Shown in pieces: positions 35,796 through 47,756 of a DNA stretch of 64,000 nt. Origin of the DNA: Cymbidium sinense (lineage: Eukaryota > Streptophyta > Magnoliopsida > Asparagales > Orchidaceae); the NCBI GenBank assembly GCA_021442155.1, contig CM038229.1:92599716-92663715 (forward strand), in the 5' to 3' direction. Each line of letters starts with the position of its first letter. The stretch's first letter is position 1. Both the position numbers and the translations under genes were made by a program. Below the pieces are notes generated by a model that saw only the letters and a program-made list of their open reading frames with translations, ran no database searches and was not told the DNA's origin.

Positions 35796-36975
35796 TCTTG
35801 AAGATTGGGAATTATTAAATTAAAACATACTATTAAACAAAAATTTATTTGGTAGAAATTGAGAGTCGAGAAGATTGGGATTAGAATAAATTTTTACCTG
35901 GTTGAAATGAAATTATTGTTAAAAAAATTACTTGTATTTATCCTTCTAAGATTAATTATTTAGAGTTTTACTCACTAAAGCAAAAAACCAAAATTATAAA
36001 TGAGTACATGAACAAATTTGAAGTATTGTTATTATCTTCTAAAATTAGGGAAAGATTAAGCTAATGTTGTGTAGGTTTAGATCGATTTGAGCCCTAAACT
36101 TAAAATAGACAATACATAAAATTAATTTGCATGTGGCTTTTCAACAAACCTTAGATTTCAAATAACATCAAGAATTCTTGCACCTAAAGAATGAATGTCG
36201 AAATGTATTATTCTTTCCACCAATAAATCAAGTTCAAATGAATACCTCTAAATGAAGTAACACTACTATTAATAAAAAAATAGAAAAGATGATAAATACT
36301 ATGTTGGGATTGAAAATCTCTCTTAAATCATATTTTGATGATAAAATCTATGAGTGTCTTAAATCTCTCACAAAATTGCCACCTATTTCTAAGCATTGAC
36401 TTAGGAGTTTTACATGAGCTTTCTTACTTTTGTGTTGAAGCGAATTATTTGTTACATTATGTTGCCACGTTGAGTCTCAAAGTAGGTGAGCTATAGTTCT
36501 AGAATTCCCTAGGTAGAGATATTGAGTTTGGATTATTCTTGTTACGCACAACTTATTAAGAGATTTTTTCATATACAATCACTATTTTAAAAATCTCATT
36601 CAATACTTGCATCAAGTCTCCTAATTCCAAGATCTCGAGCACAGTCTCAAAGCATTGAAATCCTACTAGAGAGAGCTTTTTAAAGCATATATTTTAGCTC
36701 CTCGACATATCTACTAAATTGAAAGAGGTGCAGTTAAGAAGACAATATCGATTAGAGAGGAGTTTTATGATTAGATAGGCTATCTCAGCTATACAAGAGG
36801 ATTGCTCACAAATGGACATTTAGGTGTCTAAACTTAAGTAAATTGTTTCTTCATTTGTCTATGAACATGAAGCTACCATTTTGCATCTCTATGAAACTTG
36901 ACAGAGGCGGTCTACTATTGCATACAAAGCTCATACAATTCTTTATATTAGAGAAATTAAATCATTTAGTAAATG
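35795..36975 (+). mobile_element. Ty3/gypsy-like gag remnant inserted in the array
   Basis: This is a 1.2 kb island of normal composition inside the telomere-like array, and the only + strand retroelement fragment there. From about 35,926 one frame reads KITCIYPSKINYLEFYSL and then KQKTKIINEYMNKFEVLLL, followed by SSKIRERLS, a stop and VGLDRFEP. This matches the retrotransposon gag pattern (YxxFxxLKQ...V/INEYMxxFExL......GL) found in plant Ty3/gypsy capsid proteins. The rest to 36,975 is broken and I could not identify it. No LTR, poly(A) or target duplication is visible at the borders, so the way it arrived is unknown. Confidence 0.65.
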
Positions 36976-37194
36976 TCTTTTTTTATTTAGTTTAGGTTTA
37001 GGTTTTTAGGTTTTTAGGGTTTAGGATTTAGTGGTTTGGGCTTTAGGGTTTAGAGTTTAGGGTTTTGAGTTTTGGTTTAGGGTTTAGGGTTTAGGGTTTA
37101 GGGCTTTAGGGTTTAGGGTTTAGGGTTTAGGGTTTTAGGTTTAGGGTTTAGAGTTAATTTTAGGGTTCAGGGCTTAGAGTAAGTTATTTTTATT

Positions 37195-37925
37195 TATTTA
37201 TTTTTTTAAATTAAGTAAAGTGGTAGGTTTCGATTATTTAGTTTATTTTATTTTCTAATTTTATTTAGGTTTATTTTTTTATTTAGTTTAGTTTATTTAT
37301 TTTAGGTTTATTTATTTTAGTTTAAATTCTTTCTTTTCATTTATTTTTTAGGTTTAGGTTTAGTTTTAGGTTCATTTTTTAGTTTAGTTTTATTTTATTT
37401 TTTTAGGTTTAGGTTTTATTTTTTTATTTTAGGTTAAGGTGTGATTTTATTTTACTTCTAGGTTTAGGTTTTAGGTTTTATTTTAGGTTTATTTTTTAGG
37501 TTTAATTTTTAGTTTAGGTTTAGGTTTATTTTTTATTTTATTTTATTTTATTTAGTTTATGTTTAGGTTTATGCTTAGTTTATTTTAGGTATAGGTTTAG
37601 GTTTTATTTATTTTAGTTTAGTTTATTTTAGTTTAGGTTTTTTTTAGTTTAGGGTTTAGGTTTTATTTTATTTATTTTTAGGTTTATTTTTAGGTTTAAG
37701 TTTTTATTTTATTTTATTTTAGGCTAATTTAATTTTTATTTTTTTAGTTTAGTTTAGGTTTTTATTTATTTTATTCTAGTTTAGTTTTATTTTTATTTTA
37801 TTTTCTTTTTAGGTTTCAATTTTGGTTTAGGTTATAGTTAATGTTCTTTTTTTTTTGGTTTAGGTTTTGTTACTTATTTTATTTTTAGGTTTTATTTAGT
37901 TTATGTTTAGCTTTTTGGCTTATTT
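37195..37925 (-). repeat. T-rich array-resident element, long copy
   Basis: Immediately after TTTAGGG-like sequence comes a T run, then AAATTAAGTAAAGTGGTAGG. The block ends about 720 bases later with 'ggttttatttagtttatgtt' before telomere-like units resume. Read on the minus strand this is a unit ending in oligo(A) followed by CCCTAAA-like sequence. The interior is TTTATTTTA-type low complexity. Confidence 0.6.
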
Positions 37926-38017
37926 GGGTTTAGGGTCTAAAGTTTAGGATTATGGGTTAGGGTTTAGGGTTTAGGCTCTTTTATGATAGGTTTAGGGTTT
38001 AGGATTTAGGGTTTAAA

Positions 38018-38930
38018 GTTTTTTTTAAAATTAAGTAAACAAGTAAGTTTAGGTTTATTTAGCATATTTAGTTTATTTTTTATTTATTTTAATTTACCTT
38101 ATTTTTTATTTAGGTTTATTTTTTATTTTTGTTTAGTTTAGTGTATTTATTTTAGGTTTTTTTATTTTAGTTTATTTTTAGGTTTATTTTAACTTTTAGT
38201 TGAGTTTTATTTTATTTTATTTTTAGGTTTAAGTTTTCTTTTTTATTTTTAGCTTAGGTTTTATTTTATTTTATTTTTTTTTTAGGTTAGTTTAGTTTAT
38301 TTTAGGTATTTATTTTTTAGCTTAGGTTTTTTTTAGGTTTATGTTTACTTTTAGTTGAGTTTATTATTATTTTATTTTTTTAAGTTTTCTTTTTTATTTT
38401 TTTAGGTTTAGGTTTTTTTTAGTTTATTTTAGGTTTAGTTTTTTTAGTTTAGGTTTAGGTTCATTTTTATTATATTTATTTAGTTTAGTTTAGGTTTGTT
38501 TAGTTTATTTTAGTTTTATTTAATTAGTTTAAGTTTATTTTATTTTATTTATTTTATTTTATTTTAGGTTTAGGTTTTATTTTTATTTAATTTTTTTTTA
38601 TTTTATTTATTTATTTTTTATTTTAGTTTAAGTTTATTTTTTATTTATTTTTAGGTTTATTTTAGGTTTATTTTTTTTTGGTTTTTTTTTTTTAGTTTTA
38701 TTTTATTTTAGGTTTATTTTATTTTTATTTTTTTTATTTTTTTTTTTTTTTATTCTTAGGTTTATTTTATTTTTTGTTTAGCTTTTATTTTTTAGTTTTT
38801 TACTTTTTTGGTTTAGGTTTAGGTTTAGTTAGGTTTTATTTATCATATTTTTATTTTATTTAAGTTTAGGTTTATTTATTTATTTATTTTTAGGTTTTAT
38901 TTAGTTTATTTAGGCTTTTAGGTTTTAGGA
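38018..38930 (-). repeat. T-rich array-resident element, long copy
   Basis: The block has the anchor AAAATTAAGTAAACAAGTAAG after an eight-T run. It ends about 900 bases later with 'ggttttatttagtttattta' and a TTTTAGG word before the next TTTAGGG block. It shows the same polarity and end words as the other copies. Confidence 0.6.
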
Positions 38931-39337
38931 GGTTTAAGGGTTTAGGGTTTAGGTTTTAGGTTAGGGGTTTAGGGTTAGGGTTTATGATTTGGGGTTTAGG
39001 ATTAGTGTTTACTTTTATTTGACTTTAAGGGTTTAGGGATTAGTTTAGCTTGAGTTTAGGTTAGTTTAGTTTAGGTTTAGAGTTTATTCTTTAGGGTCTT
39101 CATTTTCTAAGGTTTAAAGTTTAGGGTTTAGGGTTTAGGGTTTTAGTGTTTTGGGTATTGGGTTTAGGCTTTAGGATTTAGGATTTTTAGTGTTTAGGGT
39201 TGTTTAAGGTTTTGGATTTTAAGGTTTTGGGATTAGGGTTTATGGTTAAGGGTTTAGGATTTTAGGGTTTATGTTTCTAGGATTTAGGGTTTACAATTAA
39301 TGTTTATGGTTTAGGATTTATGGATGAGGGTTTATGG

Positions 39338-40118
39338 TTTTTTAGTTTTTTGAAATTAGCTAAACTGGTTGATTTAGGTTTATTTAGTATAGTTAGTTTA
39401 CTTTAGATTTATTTTTTATTTTTATTTAGTTTGGTTTATTTATTTTTGGTTTATTTATTATATTTTAGGTTATTTATTTTCATTTATTTTTTAGGTTTAG
39501 GTTTAGCTTTAGGTATGTTTTTTAGTTGAGTGTTATTTTTATTTTATATTTTATGTTTAACTTTTTTTTTAATTCTTAAGCTTAGCTTTAAGTTATTATT
39601 TTATTTTATCTAGGTTTAGGTTTAGGTTTAGGTTTAGGTTTATTTTTAGTTTATTTTATTTAGGTTTAGGTTAAGGTTTAGTGTATTTTAGGTTTTATTT
39701 ATTTTAGCTTAGTTTAATTTAGTTTAGGTTTAAGTTGATTTTATTTTGTTCATTTTATTTTATTTTAGGTTTAGGTTTTTTTTTTTTTAGTTTAGGGTTT
39801 AGGTTTATTTATTATTTATTTTTTAGTTTTATTTTTATATATTTTTTTAGGTTTAGGTTTATTTAGGTTTTATTTTATTTTTTATTTTTTATTTTATTTT
39901 TTATTTTAGGTTTAGGTTTTTATTTATTTTATTTTAGTTAAGTTTTTATTTTTTTATTTTTTTTAGGTTTAGGTTTAGGTTTATGTTTATATTTAGGTTT
40001 CGATTTAGGTTTTAGTTTAGGTTTTTATTTTATTTTATTTTATTTAGGTTTAGGTTTTATATTTATTTTATTTTTAGGTTTTATTTAGTTTAGGTTTAGG
40101 TTTTTAGGTTTTCAAGGT
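39338..40118 (-). repeat. T-rich array-resident element, long copy
   Basis: The anchor reads GAAATTAGCTAAACTGGTTG after a T-rich start. The far end reads 'ggttttatttagtttaggtt' and then TTTTTAGG, after which TTTAGGG units resume. The length of about 780 bases is comparable to the copies at 37,195 and 41,983. Confidence 0.55.
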
Positions 40119-41389
40119 TTAGGGTTTAGGGTTTGGGGTTTAGGGCTTAGGGTTTAAGGTTTTAGATTTTATAGTTTTAGGGTGGGTTTAGGTTTATCAT
40201 TTAGTTTTTAAGTTTAGTTTAGGTTTAGTTTAGGGTTTAGAGTTATTTTAGGGTGTAGGTTTAGGGTTTATAGGTTTAGGTTCTGATTATTTTTTATTTT
40301 TTTATTTAGGGTTTATGGTTTAGAGTTTAAGGTTTAGGGTTAGTTTAGGGTTTAGTTGTAGGTTTAGGGTTAGAGTTATTTTTAGGGTTTAGTGTTTAGG
40401 GTTTAGCATTTAGGATTTAGGGTTTAGAGTTTAGTTTAGGTTTATAGTTTTATTTATTTAAGGAAAAGGTAGTTTAGGTTTATTTATTTATTTATTTTAA
40501 TTATTTATTTATTTTTGTTTAGGTTTATTATTTTATTTAGTTTAGTATATTTATTTTAGTTAAGGTTTTATTTTAGTTTATTTTTTAGGTTTAGGTTTAG
40601 GTTAATGTTTATTTTTAGTTTAGTTTATTTTTTTATTTAGGTTTGTTTTATTTTTTATTTTTAGGTTTAGGTTTAGGTTTTTATTTTTTTTTTAAGGTTT
40701 ATGATTTAGGTTTTTATTTTAAGCTTATTTTAAAGTTTTATTTTTTTAGTTTAGTTTTAGGTTAATTTTTTGTTTATTTTATTATATTTAGTTTAGGGTT
40801 TTGGTTTAGTTTATTTGCGGTATAGTTTTAAGTTTTATTTATTTTACTTAAGTTTATTTTAGTTCTGATTAGGTTTATTTTATTTGTTTATTTTATGTTT
40901 GTTTTTTTAGTTTATGGTTTAGGTTTTATTTTTTATTTATTTTAGGTTTATTGTAATTTTAAATTTTAGCTTTTTTTATTTTTAGTTTAGTTAAGTTTTT
41001 ATTTATTTTATTTTAGTTTAGTTTTATTTTTTTATATTATTTTATATTTAGTTTAGGTTTAGGTTTAGTTTAGGTTTTATTTTATTTTATTTTTTAATTT
41101 ATTTAGGTTTAGGTTTTATTTTATTTTATTTTATAGGTTTTATTTAGTTTAGGTTTAAGTTTTTAGGTTTAGGGTTTTTTAGGGTTTGGGTTTTGGGTTT
41201 TGGTTTTGGGTTTGGGGTTTAGGTTTAGGGTATAGTTTTAGGTTTAGGTTTTTGGTTTTACGGTTTAGGGTTTAGGGTTTAGGGTTAATTGTTTTAGGGT
41301 TTAGGCTTTAGGCTTTAGGGTTTAAGCTTTTAGGGTTTCGGGTTTAGGGTTTAGGGTTAGTTTTAGGGTCTAGTGTTTAGGGTTAGGTT

Positions 41390-41720
41390 TTTTTTATTAA
41401 AATTTAATTAAATTGTTAGTTATAGGTTTATTTAGTTTATTTTTTTATTTATTTTAGCTTAGTTTATTTTTTATTTTTATTTAAGTTTATTTTTATTTTG
41501 ATTTTTTTAAAGTTTTTATCTAGTTTTTATTTTATTTTCTTTTAGGTTTTCTTTATTTTTATTTTAGGTTTAGTTTTTATTTTATTTAGGTTTTTTATTT
41601 TTTAGTTTAGTTTAGGTTTTTATTTATTTTATTTTAGTTTAGTTTTTAATTTTTATCTTATTTTCTTTTTATTTTTAGGATTAGGTTTAGTTTATGTTTT
41701 TCTGTTATTTTATTTCAGGT
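41390..41720 (-). repeat. T-rich array-resident element, short variant
   Basis: The anchor reads ATTAAAATTTAATTAAATTG after an eight-T run. The interior holds 'ggtttagtttttattttatt', 'tttttagtttagtttaggtt' and 'attttctttttatttttagg', the same succession as the copies at 42,953, 50,445 and 51,858. The far end is lost. Confidence 0.55.
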
Positions 41721-41982
41721 TTAGGGTTAAGGGTTGTCGGGATTAGGGTTAGTTTAGGGTTTTAAGTTTAGGGTTTAGGGTTTTAGGTTTAGGTTTAGTT
41801 TAGGGTTTAGGGTTAGGGTTTTTTATTTTTTTTTATTTAGGGTTTAGTTTAGGGTTAGTTTAGGGTTTAGGGTTTAGGGTTTAGGTTAGTTGGGTTTAGG
41901 GTTTAGGTTTTGTTTAGGTTTTGGGTTAGTTTTAGGGTTTGGGTTTAGTGTTTAGGGTTTAGGAGTTAGGGTTTAGGGTTTA

Positions 41983-42745
41983 AGTTTTTTTAATTAAGAA
42001 AACCACAAGGTTTTTTTATTTTTTTATTTATTTTAGTTTATTTTATATTTTATTTTTATTTAGTTTAGTTGATTTATTTAGTTTATTTTTTTAGTTTTAG
42101 GTTTAGGTTTATGTTTATTTTTAAGTTTAGTTTTATTTTTATGTGTTGGTTTTATTTTTTATTTTTAGGTTTAAGTTTTTATTTTATTTTTTCACATTTA
42201 GGTTTTAGGTTTTTATTTTAGGTTATTTTTTTGTTTTTTTTAGTTTAGGTTTAAGTTTATTTTTAGTTTATTTTTTTTATTTTGTTTAGGGTTTAAGTTT
42301 AGTTTATTTTAGGTTTAGGTTTTATTTATTTTAGTTTATTTTATTTTAGTTTAGGTCTATGTTTATTTTATTTTGTTTATTTTAGGTTTAGGTTTGTTTT
42401 TTTTTTAGTTTATGATTTAGGTTTTATTTTTTATATATTTTTAGGTTTATTTCTTAGGTTTAGATTTTTATTTAGTGTTTATTTTATTCAATTTTAGGTT
42501 TTATTTTAATTATATGTTTTGTTTTTTTTATTTAGGTTTTTATTTTAGGTTTTTTTTTAGTTTAGTTTAGGATTTTATTTATTTTATTTTAGTTTAGGTT
42601 TGATTTTTTATATTATTTTCTTTTTAGGTTTATGTTTTGGGCTTTCGCTTAGGTAATTATTTTATTTTATTTAGGTTTTTCTTTATTTCTTTATTTTGTT
42701 TTTATGTTTTATTTAGTTTAAGCTTAGGTTTTTAAGTTTTTAGAG
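41983..42745 (-). repeat. T-rich array-resident element, long copy
   Basis: The anchor reads TTAATTAAGAAAACCACAAGG after a T run. It ends with 'atgttttatttagtttaagc' and TTTTTAAG before TTTAGAG/TTTAGGG units. The length is about 760 bases. Confidence 0.6.
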
Positions 42746-42952
42746 TTTAGAGTTTAAGGATTAGGGTTTAGGGTTTAGGGTTTAGGGTTTGGGTCTTATT
42801 TTATGGTTTAGGGTTGTAGGTTTTGGGTTTGGTTTAGGATTTAGGGTTTAAGTTTGGGTTTTGGGTTTTAGTTTTAGGGGTTTAGGGTTTAGTTTAGTTT
42901 TAGGGTTTAGGGTTTAGGGTTTGTAGGTTTAGGGTTAGTTTAGGGTTTATTT

Positions 42953-43350
42953 GGTTTTTTATAAATTAAGTAAACTTATAGGTTTAGGTTTATTTATTTT
43001 TTATTTATTTTATTTTAGTTCATTTTATTTTTTTATTTTTATTTAGGTTTATTTTATTTTATTTTATTTTTTAGTTTTATTTTATTTTATTTTATTTAGT
43101 TTTAGGTTTATTTTTTTTTATTTTAGGTTTAGTTTTATATCATTTAGGTTTTATTTTTAGTTTAGTTTAGGTTTTATTTATTTTATTTTAGTTTAGTTTT
43201 TATTTTTGATTTTATTTTCTTTTTTAGGTTTAGATTTTGGTTTTATTTTTTATTTTTAATTTAAATTTTTTTATATTTTATTTTGGTTTTGGCTTATTTA
43301 TTTTTTTTGTTTTTATGTTTTATTTAGTTTTGGTTTAGGTTTTTAGCTTT
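42953..43350 (-). repeat. T-rich array-resident element, short variant
   Basis: The anchor reads ATAAATTAAGTAAACTTATA. The interior contains 'ttttaggtttagttttatat', then a tttagtttagtttaggttt-like word, then 'gattttattttctttttt'. The end reads 'atgttttatttagttttggt' and TTTTTAGC. The unit of about 395 bases is collinear with the copies at 50,445 and 51,858, so these low-complexity blocks are related by descent and do not just share composition. Confidence 0.65.
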
Positions 43351-43384
43351 TAGGGTTTAGGGTTTTGGGTTAGTTTAGGGTTTT

Positions 43385-45207
43385 TTTAGGGAAATTAGAG
43401 AATTTTTTTGCCACAAAAAAAAGTACAAAGTCCTTAGGCTAAATCTCTAATGCTCAAGAGCTACATTAAATCTAAAGAGATAAACCCCTAACTATTACAA
43501 TAGTCAAAAGAAAGCAAAAGAAAACCAAAATTAATAGTAGAAAATCCATGTGAGAGCAACAAACTTCATTTGTCCTTGATACCAACAAGATCCACCTGCA
43601 ATACTCCCCTTGCCTATAAAAGAAATCTGCAACATACTTTTGAAAGGATGAGTACAATTAAGCCATGAAAGGAAGTGCATGAAGGAGTAAAGTAAAGAAA
43701 AAGGCTCATTACAATCATCTCAAGGAGCAACAATATATAGACCAAACTTCAAGAGAATGGTTACAATTACATATAGCTACCAAAAGAAAAGAGTGGGAAA
43801 CATCAATGCTCATAGCCACATACCTCGTGTAGCCCATCATCCAAAGTCCATCATCTAGCATGGTGCAAAATCCTCCAAACAATAAACATAATAGCCAACC
43901 ACCAAATACGAGAACCACCATGCCCAATAAGGCATATAATCAATCAACCATGAGGGATATTAGCAATATAGTAGAGCACCAAAGCCACCACCAAGCAATA
44001 ACAAAATCCAAAGGAAATCATCATGATAGGGTAATAACACAAACAGATAACAAGAGCAAAAAGGAAAAGAAAGTGCTCATATCCTCCACCAACAAAGCAT
44101 AAAACATCCTAAAACACCCACAGCGCAAAAGGGTGGGGACAAGTGCCACCCAAACGAAAAAGGGTTAAGAGAAAAACAAAGTAGGAAACCATAAATACAA
44201 GTCACAAAAGAACACGGTTCCCAGAACCAAAGCAAAAATTGGCCAAAATAGCCACCCCTCAACCCTACAATACAACCAACCAAACTAGCCAGCCAACATA
44301 TCCTCCTAGCCAACCACCATAGCAGCAGAAAACCCAAGTCAGTGTAAAGAACAACAACAGTCATCAAGCCAAAATCACCCAAGATAGCTAGGGAAAGGGT
44401 AGAAGCAGACTATAGTCACCAAACCTAACCAAGGCAAAAGAAAATCCGATATGGGTAAGTAGAATAGCCAACCAAAGATAAAAAAAAAAGCCAGTAAGAT
44501 AAACTACAAGCCAACCAACAAACAACAATAACACTAAAGGCACCCTAGGCAAACTAAGCCATAAAATAGCCTTCATCTAGCCAATCGACAATATACCCAA
44601 ACCCAAAGCCAGCACAAGAGAGGAAGGCCATATAGGAGGTTAAAACCATAACCAAGAGAAACAAAAAAATCAAAAAAAAAAACCAAGCCAAATAACAAAA
44701 TAGAAAATAATAGCCACCAAGAATCTCCACCATGCCAAAATCAAGCTAGAGATAAACCAGCAGCAACCCCCCAGATAAGTCACCAATAGAAAATGAAAAA
44801 ATAGCAAAACAATAGCCATCCAACCAACCAACCAAACCCACCAAATAATGCCACTCATCAACCACCACGTAGTAGATCCAATTAATTAAGTTAGTAAGCC
44901 TAGAAAGAGGCAAAACCCATACAAAAAGAAAAACCTATAGCAACCATAGGCACAACCCAAAAGGAGGAAATAAAAAATAGCCAAGGGAAAATTATGGTAA
45001 ACACCCAGCCAGATAGACATAAGCCACCAAGCTGAAAAAACCAAAATAACCTAGGTTGTACTTACAATAACAACGAGGTAGCAAAAATTAGGCCAATCCA
45101 AAAGTAAAAGATCTAAAACATGACCCAACTCAGGCCAAAAAGAGAAAATAAGTAGATAACCACAACCCAAAGAGGGTTGAACAAGGGGCAACCAAAGCAA
45201 AAGATCA
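43385..45207 (-). other. LINE copy 3 3' untranslated region, CA-rich
   Basis: Positions 43,385-43,860 hold the family landmarks ('ttgccacaaaa', 'aaaggctcatt', 'ccaaacttcaag', 'atggttacaattacata'). From 43,860 to 45,200 the + strand is dominated by ACCAACCA/AGCCAACC words. The minus-strand frames there (for example 43,715-45,233) are Trp/Leu-rich readings of those words and are not genes. Confidence 0.7.
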
Positions 45208-47750
45208 TCAAAAGCAACACCAAAACCAAGCAAGAATAATAATGAGATAAGTCAATCCAGTATTATCTAGATTAACCAAACCCTTTAATAGTTTAGGCAA
45301 AGTTTGGTTGTCAAAAGTTAACTCAGTTAAGTTGACACCAAAGTTAGCCAAGTAATCAAAACAAGCATTACCTTCATGTAGAATGTGAGAAATTTTAAAA
45401 CAAACTTGAGAAAGAAGATTTTTAGTATGATTAAGAAGATAAGATAAATCAGCATTCCCATTTCTATTGGAATTAAGCATGACAAGAAGCAAGAGAGCAT
45501 CAACATCAATCTAAATGTTGAGGAAACCTGTATTCAAACAAATTTCAATAGCTTTATTAATAGCCATAAGCTCAACAAAAATAACAAAATAGGCTTTGAG
45601 AGGATAGGCAAAAGCACAAATGACAATACCTTTAGAATCCCTAAGAATACCACCACAACCATATTAATTGGAAGCAACATAACCATCAGTATTTACTTTA
45701 ATCAAATTATCTTTAGGTTTGATCCAATCGATAATCCTAACACTTTTACAAGAGTCAAACTCAGGCAGAATGATACCCATTTTTTTAGCCACAACTTTAT
45801 AACCTCTAAACGGAATATTACTAATAAGATTGGGATTGAGAAGAGCATGAATTTTTTCTTTAGTTTTAGCCAGGATCTTTTTATGGTTCATATGAATACC
45901 ATGATATTTAGCATCATTTCTATCCATCCAGATGAACCAGACAAAGGTAATAGCAATTAAAGCTTTGATTTGACCTTTCATTGTATTTTGGAAACTGACT
46001 TCAAGAAGTTGATATAAAGAAAGAGAACAATAGCACTTTGAAGGTAACTAAAACCCTTTAGTCCAGAGCAAAGATTCCACATGAATAAAATTATTTAAAA
46101 TCCTCCAAGCTAAAATTGAATAGGAAATGGGAATGATATTGTTCCCAAGTTTAATGAAAACATTAGAGGGGTTCTATTTATCTCTAATAAAATTCCAGAC
46201 CTCTTTAAGTACAAAGTCACCATTATAAAAAAACTTAAAAATAATTTGGTCAAGTTTATTAGAAGATATGGGGATATTTCTAAAGTTGTCAAAAGGTGAA
46301 ATAGGGATATAATTCTCAAGTTGGTTTTCATTCCAATTGTTATGAAGCTAAAAGGAATTAACTTTGATAACAACAGTATAGTGGGTAGATAAATGGGTGT
46401 CAATAGAGCCATTGCCAATCCATTATCATGGAAAAAGAAGGAAGAACCTCACCACAAGATATTAATGATTGACAACCCATTTAATGGAGCAAAGCATTTT
46501 CCAAATCAAAGAGTCACCAACTTTATAAGCATAGTTAGGGGGATGGTTACATTGGCAATATTTTTTTATCATAAAATGAGACCAAAGGCTATCATTCTTT
46601 CTAAAATTCCACTAGAGCTTATGATAGAAGGAAGTGATAGCTTCACGAATAGAACCAAGAGCACCTTCTCCCGAAGGACCACAACATTTATGCCATGATG
46701 TCCAATGCATTCTTTTGGTAGAATTATTGGAGCCCCAAAAAACTTTATTAAGAAAATAATCAATTTTCATAAATGTAGCATTAGTGGGGATAATAGTTTG
46801 AATCAAATAAAAAGGAATGGAGTTGAGAGTGCTTTTAAGAATACTGAGCTACCACTAAAGGAAAGTAAATGGAATTCCCAAACATAAATTTTATTTGAAA
46901 TTTTTTGAATTAGCTCATCAAAGACATGGGAACATTTGAGCCTTTAAAAGTGGAGCAACCAAGCACTTAAGAGGTAAGTGTTGATGTTGATTAGTGATAT
47001 AGGATTTGATTGATTTTATTATTGGACATACTAGAGGAAGTGATATAATAGATTATTTATCATTGATAGAAAGGCCACTTTCTCTACCAAATTTTTAAAA
47101 AAAAGACTAAAGATGCTTGATGTGATGAATAGAAGCATTGCAAAAAAATAATGAAATCATCTGCAAAACTTAAATGGGAAATAGGAAGACCATCAATAGT
47201 TCTATAGTACATACTAAGATTATTTAAAAATAAATTAGTGATGCTCGTAGATAAGTACTCAACAACAATAATAAATAAAGTAGGAGATAAAAATCCCCTT
47301 GAGGTAAGCCATGTGAAGAGGGAAAGAAACTCAAGGCTTCCCCCATTAAGAAAAATTGAAAACATTATTAATATAATTTTAATAAGAAAAATAAATTTAT
47401 CAAAAAAATAAATTCAGAATATGAAAAAAGAAATCCCCAAAGATGTTATCAAAGCTTTTGGTAATATCTAATTTGAAAAGAACGTTGCCACCTTTAGTCT
47501 TGGCATAAAGATCATGAATTAATTATTAGGCAAGTAAAATATTATCAAAAATGGATCTACCTCTAACAAAACCAATTTGGTTGAGAGAGATAATTCTATT
47601 AAGTGAAGGACTAAGTTTGTTGGTAAGAAATTTTGGAAATTAGCTTATTGAAAAAGGTCCAAAGATTAATAGGTCTAAAATCACTCAATTAGTCTAGATT
47701 ATCTTCTTAGGAATGCGAATAATATAAGTACTAGAAAAATATCTAGGAAA
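45208..47750 (-). pseudogene. LINE ORF2 copy 3, RT to RNase H, truncated
   Basis: On the minus strand the RT palm piece at 47,084-47,365 reads TSRGFLSPTLFIIVVEYLS and then ISHLSFADDFIIF, so the FADD catalytic box is intact. The linker and RVT zinc-binding pieces lie in 46,110-46,806 (for example ECIGHHGINVV). The piece at 45,664-45,981 carries FIWMDRNDAKYHG and then IKVNTDGYVASN, the first RNase H strand. The piece at 45,208-45,492 carries the last RNase H motif, ISHILHEGNACFDYLANFG, with its conserved His. The end of ORF2 follows with NLDNTGLTYL. Frameshifts separate all the pieces, and the 5' half (ORF1, endonuclease and RT N-terminus) is absent, so it cannot move on its own. Confidence 0.88.
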
Positions 47751-47756
47751 AGGGTA

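Larger units (their letters stand above)
36976..43384 (+). repeat. Composite TTTAGGG / T-rich array, 6.4 kb
   Basis: TTTAGGG-type blocks at about 37,005-37,185, 37,925-38,015, 38,930-39,335, 40,115-40,435, 41,165-41,390, 41,715-41,980, 42,745-42,950 and 43,350-43,384 alternate with T-rich blocks. Several T-rich blocks share the same ends. The best telomere-like run is near 37,078-37,135. Nothing coding is present. Confidence 0.88.
43385..47756 (-). mobile_element. LINE copy 3, 5'-truncated in the reverse transcriptase
   Basis: This minus-strand element of about 4.4 kb contains RT from just before its fingers motif to the C-terminus, then RVT zinc-binding and RNase H domains and a 1.8 kb 3' untranslated region. 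The 3' end on the minus strand reads '...ggcaaaaaaattctc' then TAATTTCCC, seven A and CCCTAAAC, again running into telomere repeats. The 5' edge is at 47,753-47,756, where LINE homology stops in 'aaaatatctaggaaaagg' and GGTTAGTTAGGG sequence starts. Endonuclease and ORF1 are missing. It resembles copy 4 more than copies 1 and 2 across the 3' untranslated region. Confidence 0.88.

Noticed and set aside
43715..45233. Several Trp/Leu-rich minus-strand frames that look like small membrane proteins
   Set aside because: They read CCAACCA-type words of the LINE copy 3 3' untranslated region. The matching region of copy 4 has different frames of different lengths, so there is no conserved protein.
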